A stretch of 64,000 bases of DNA from Channa striata (lineage: Eukaryota; Chordata; Actinopteri; Anabantiformes; Channidae), in NCBI GenBank assembly GCA_033026295.1, contig CM065181.1, positions 7,597,001 to 7,661,000 of the forward strand, read 5' to 3'. Shown piece by piece: positions 61,882 through 64,000 of the stretch. A program made the position numbers and the translations under genes. The notes under the pieces were generated by a model. The model was not told the origin of the DNA. It made no database searches and worked only from the letters and a program-made list of their open reading frames with translations. Each line of letters begins with the position of its first letter. Position 1 is the stretch's first letter.

Positions 61882-64000
61882 GTAGCAGAGGTGGATGTGG
61901 GGGTTTTACTTGGATATTAGTATTGACCTGATGGTAATGGGAAGGGTGGATGCCTACTTGCTGGCTCTATTTAAAGGCTTTCATGAAACAGTCAGATGGA
62001 GACAGCTTTAACTTTCATCTTTTCGGTTCTTTTCTCTTGTTAGCAGTTAAAAATGAGGACTGCGAATAGACACGACTAGAAGAAATCCGAGTACACGATG
62101 GGATGTTCAATTATTTTCAGCGCTCTGTATAGCATGTAGGATAGTTAATGCACTGTTCACTAATTTGCACCCCTTGATTCATTCCACTTCATATTATTCA
62201 CAATAATCCATTGGAAAGCTTGCAGATCTTGAACTTTTGAACTTGTACACCTATAGCTTAAGTGTATTTAAGTGGACGGGGTTAAAGTGCACACACATTG
62301 GCATCTTTTGCAGCAGCTCAAGCGCATATGAAGCACTAAAAAGTGACAGCTGAGAAGCCCCCGCCTGTTTTTTGACGAGACAAGCCCCGGGGAGTCAACA
62401 CTGGCTTGATGGATATATTCTGACTGAAAATGCTATTATCCTTCTGCTGAGGCTGATTCCGCCCAGACGATGTGGATCTTTACCGCCTGACATTATTTCC
62501 CCTATTCACCTCCTCCCCAAAAATGTATCATGATACAGATTTGCAGCACTAGCTGGAATACTATAGTACATGTGTCAGCTTCCCCACTTCATGAACACTG
62601 TGATGCAGTGTAAAGAACTCTTAAAGGCACAGTGTGCACACAAAGGATGTGTTGAGGGATTTGGAATAATAATAATTATGTTTCATTAGAGTGTGATCAC
62701 CTAAGAAGGAGAATTGTTTATTTTAGAATGAGCCTTTCATATCTACATAGGGAGCAGGTCCCTTTCCACAGAGGCAGACAAGTTGTGCCACTATGTTTTT
62801 TCTAGTAGCCCAGAACAGAGGAAGGAAGCAGTGGCTCTGGAGAGGGAATTTAGATGTTTCCACTGGGGGGAAATGGGGAGGGGATGTCGGGTGGGCCCAG
62901 TAAACTAGATTGCACAAAATTGCACACAGTTTACCTTTAAACACCAGGCCTGACTGTTGCTGTAAAAATAAATGCAGCATTTGTTTGACTGACTAACCAG
63001 GAGCTATGCTTTATATGCCTTAATAGATATAAATAGAATTTCAGATAGAAAATGTGCACACAAAGTAGCATAGACTATGTTTCATAGTCATTCAATAACG
63101 GAGACACACATTAACCCCGGAGGAATTCAACAAAGCAGCTTTTGCTTTTACATGTTTCAAAGCTGAGACATGTTTACGTGACATTTTGTTTTTTAACTTC
63201 CTGTTTAATGCCCTCAGGCAGTTTAGCTCATTGTCATGCATCGACATATCATAGTCACTTACGCAGTTGTGCGTATGAATATAAATGAACAAAACAAAAG
63301 TCCAATCTACTGTGAGTGTTGCATTATTTGTGTTGTTGAATAATATGGGTTATGCAGATAACAGATGTCCTCCAATTATAGTCCCCTAATTACATTTTAA
63401 TCAGGCTGTATTATGATTCAGGTTTGTGGCTGAAGCGAAGTGCAGGGAAAATATAGGCCATTTGTATAAATAGCAGCGTTTTCTTGCATGACATTTTAAT
63501 TTACTCTCTCCATGAGGAAATTTATTGGTGCAGGTTCCATTTGTTTGACCATAACTGCACTTATGTTTCATTTCTTCTACAAAGGTAAATGAATTCCAGA
63601 ATAATGCACTCCTGCTGTTTGAGTTCAAAAGCTTTGATGCAAGGGGCTATTTACTGTGTATGATTTTCCAGCATAATCAGAAATTATCCCTCCGTTACCT
63701 TTAGAGGCAGACTGGCAGCTGACTGCTCACATTTACTGCGGCTGTCTGAGTGATGAGCGTTAACTCCTGAATTAACCGGTTTTGACTGGGAGAGGTGACA
63801 ATCACAGCTTAAAGTCAAATCAACGTGTTATCAATGACACACGACGCTGACACCAATACTGAAAACACACTAACCACATCGAGAGATGCAAAATATGTGA
63901 TAATAGTAATAAGTGCAGGCACATTCACAGTCCACATTAGAGATTAATTACAACGAAATCCCTAACATCATAAAAGCATTAGCTGTCAAAGACAAGTAGT

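Larger units (their letters stand above)
52116..64000 (+). other. Rest of presumed intron 1, non-coding
   Basis: No exon is recognised up to the window end. Microsatellites (53288-53309, 59995-60022), A/T runs (54650-54664, 56113-56130, 58043-58056, 61162-61178, 61501-61521) and a few motif clusters are present. The multi-frame CT-rich open frames at 53192-53571 and 59480-59928 are low-complexity artefacts. Segments at about 56450-56700, 60400-60560, 61210-61440 and 63620-63780 look less AT-biased and might be conserved non-coding elements. Confidence 0.45.

Noticed and set aside
1..64000. CRISPR arrays, operons, rRNA, confident tRNA or known microRNA hairpins
   Set aside because: None seen. 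Regular spacing occurs only in microsatellites, and no known small-RNA seed with a clear hairpin was noticed by eye.
1..64000. A previously undescribed biological system
   Set aside because: Content is ordinary vertebrate intergenic/intronic DNA with old repeats and one first exon. I see no gene cluster or device-like arrangement to support such a claim.

Overview
The window reads as euchromatic DNA of a teleost fish. It is mostly AT-rich non-coding sequence with many (CA)n/(GT)n arrays. Its recognisable transposon relics belong to families common in ray-finned fishes: L2-type and RTE-type LINEs, a LINE 3' end with a simple-repeat tail, Tc1-like elements, and a high-copy short interspersed repeat. 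Nothing suggests a prokaryote, organelle or virus: there are no operons, no closely packed ORFs, no rRNA and no confident tRNA. The order of fish cannot be fixed by eye.

Layout. About 1-29.9 kb is non-coding, with scattered repeat relics: two copies of one fish repeat at 1.6 and 5.4 kb, an L2-like LINE scrap at 3 kb, a degenerate 125-bp-period tandem at 7.7 kb, and a 746-bp element with 16-bp inverted ends at 15.4 kb. It also holds several short motif clusters, including a promoter-like CCAAT/TATA arrangement at 23.0 kb. From 29.9 to 31.6 kb lies a broken L2 LINE whose 3' tail is interrupted by a short RTE-type element that keeps only its two ends. From 31.6 to 47.3 kb is non-coding, with microsatellites and a LINE 3' end at 40.8-41.4 kb.

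The only protein-coding gene I can support is on the + strand at 47.5-48.5 kb. A GC/CpG-rich promoter and repeat-bearing 5' leader lead into a first coding exon (48295-48457). The exon encodes a signal-peptide-like N terminus and ends at a perfect GTAAGT donor in phase 1. This is the usual start of a secreted or membrane protein built from extracellular modules, but too little protein is present to name the gene. The rest of the window (48458-64000) would be its first intron, starting with five GT arrays and a CpG-rich stretch and carrying a dead Tc1-like transposon at 51.2-52.1 kb. One possible second exon at 61740-61881 is flagged as weak.

I found no new biological system. The observations most worth checking are the identity of the signal-peptide gene, the nested LINEs, the inverted-end element at 15.4 kb and a handful of palindromic or clustered motifs that could be regulatory.
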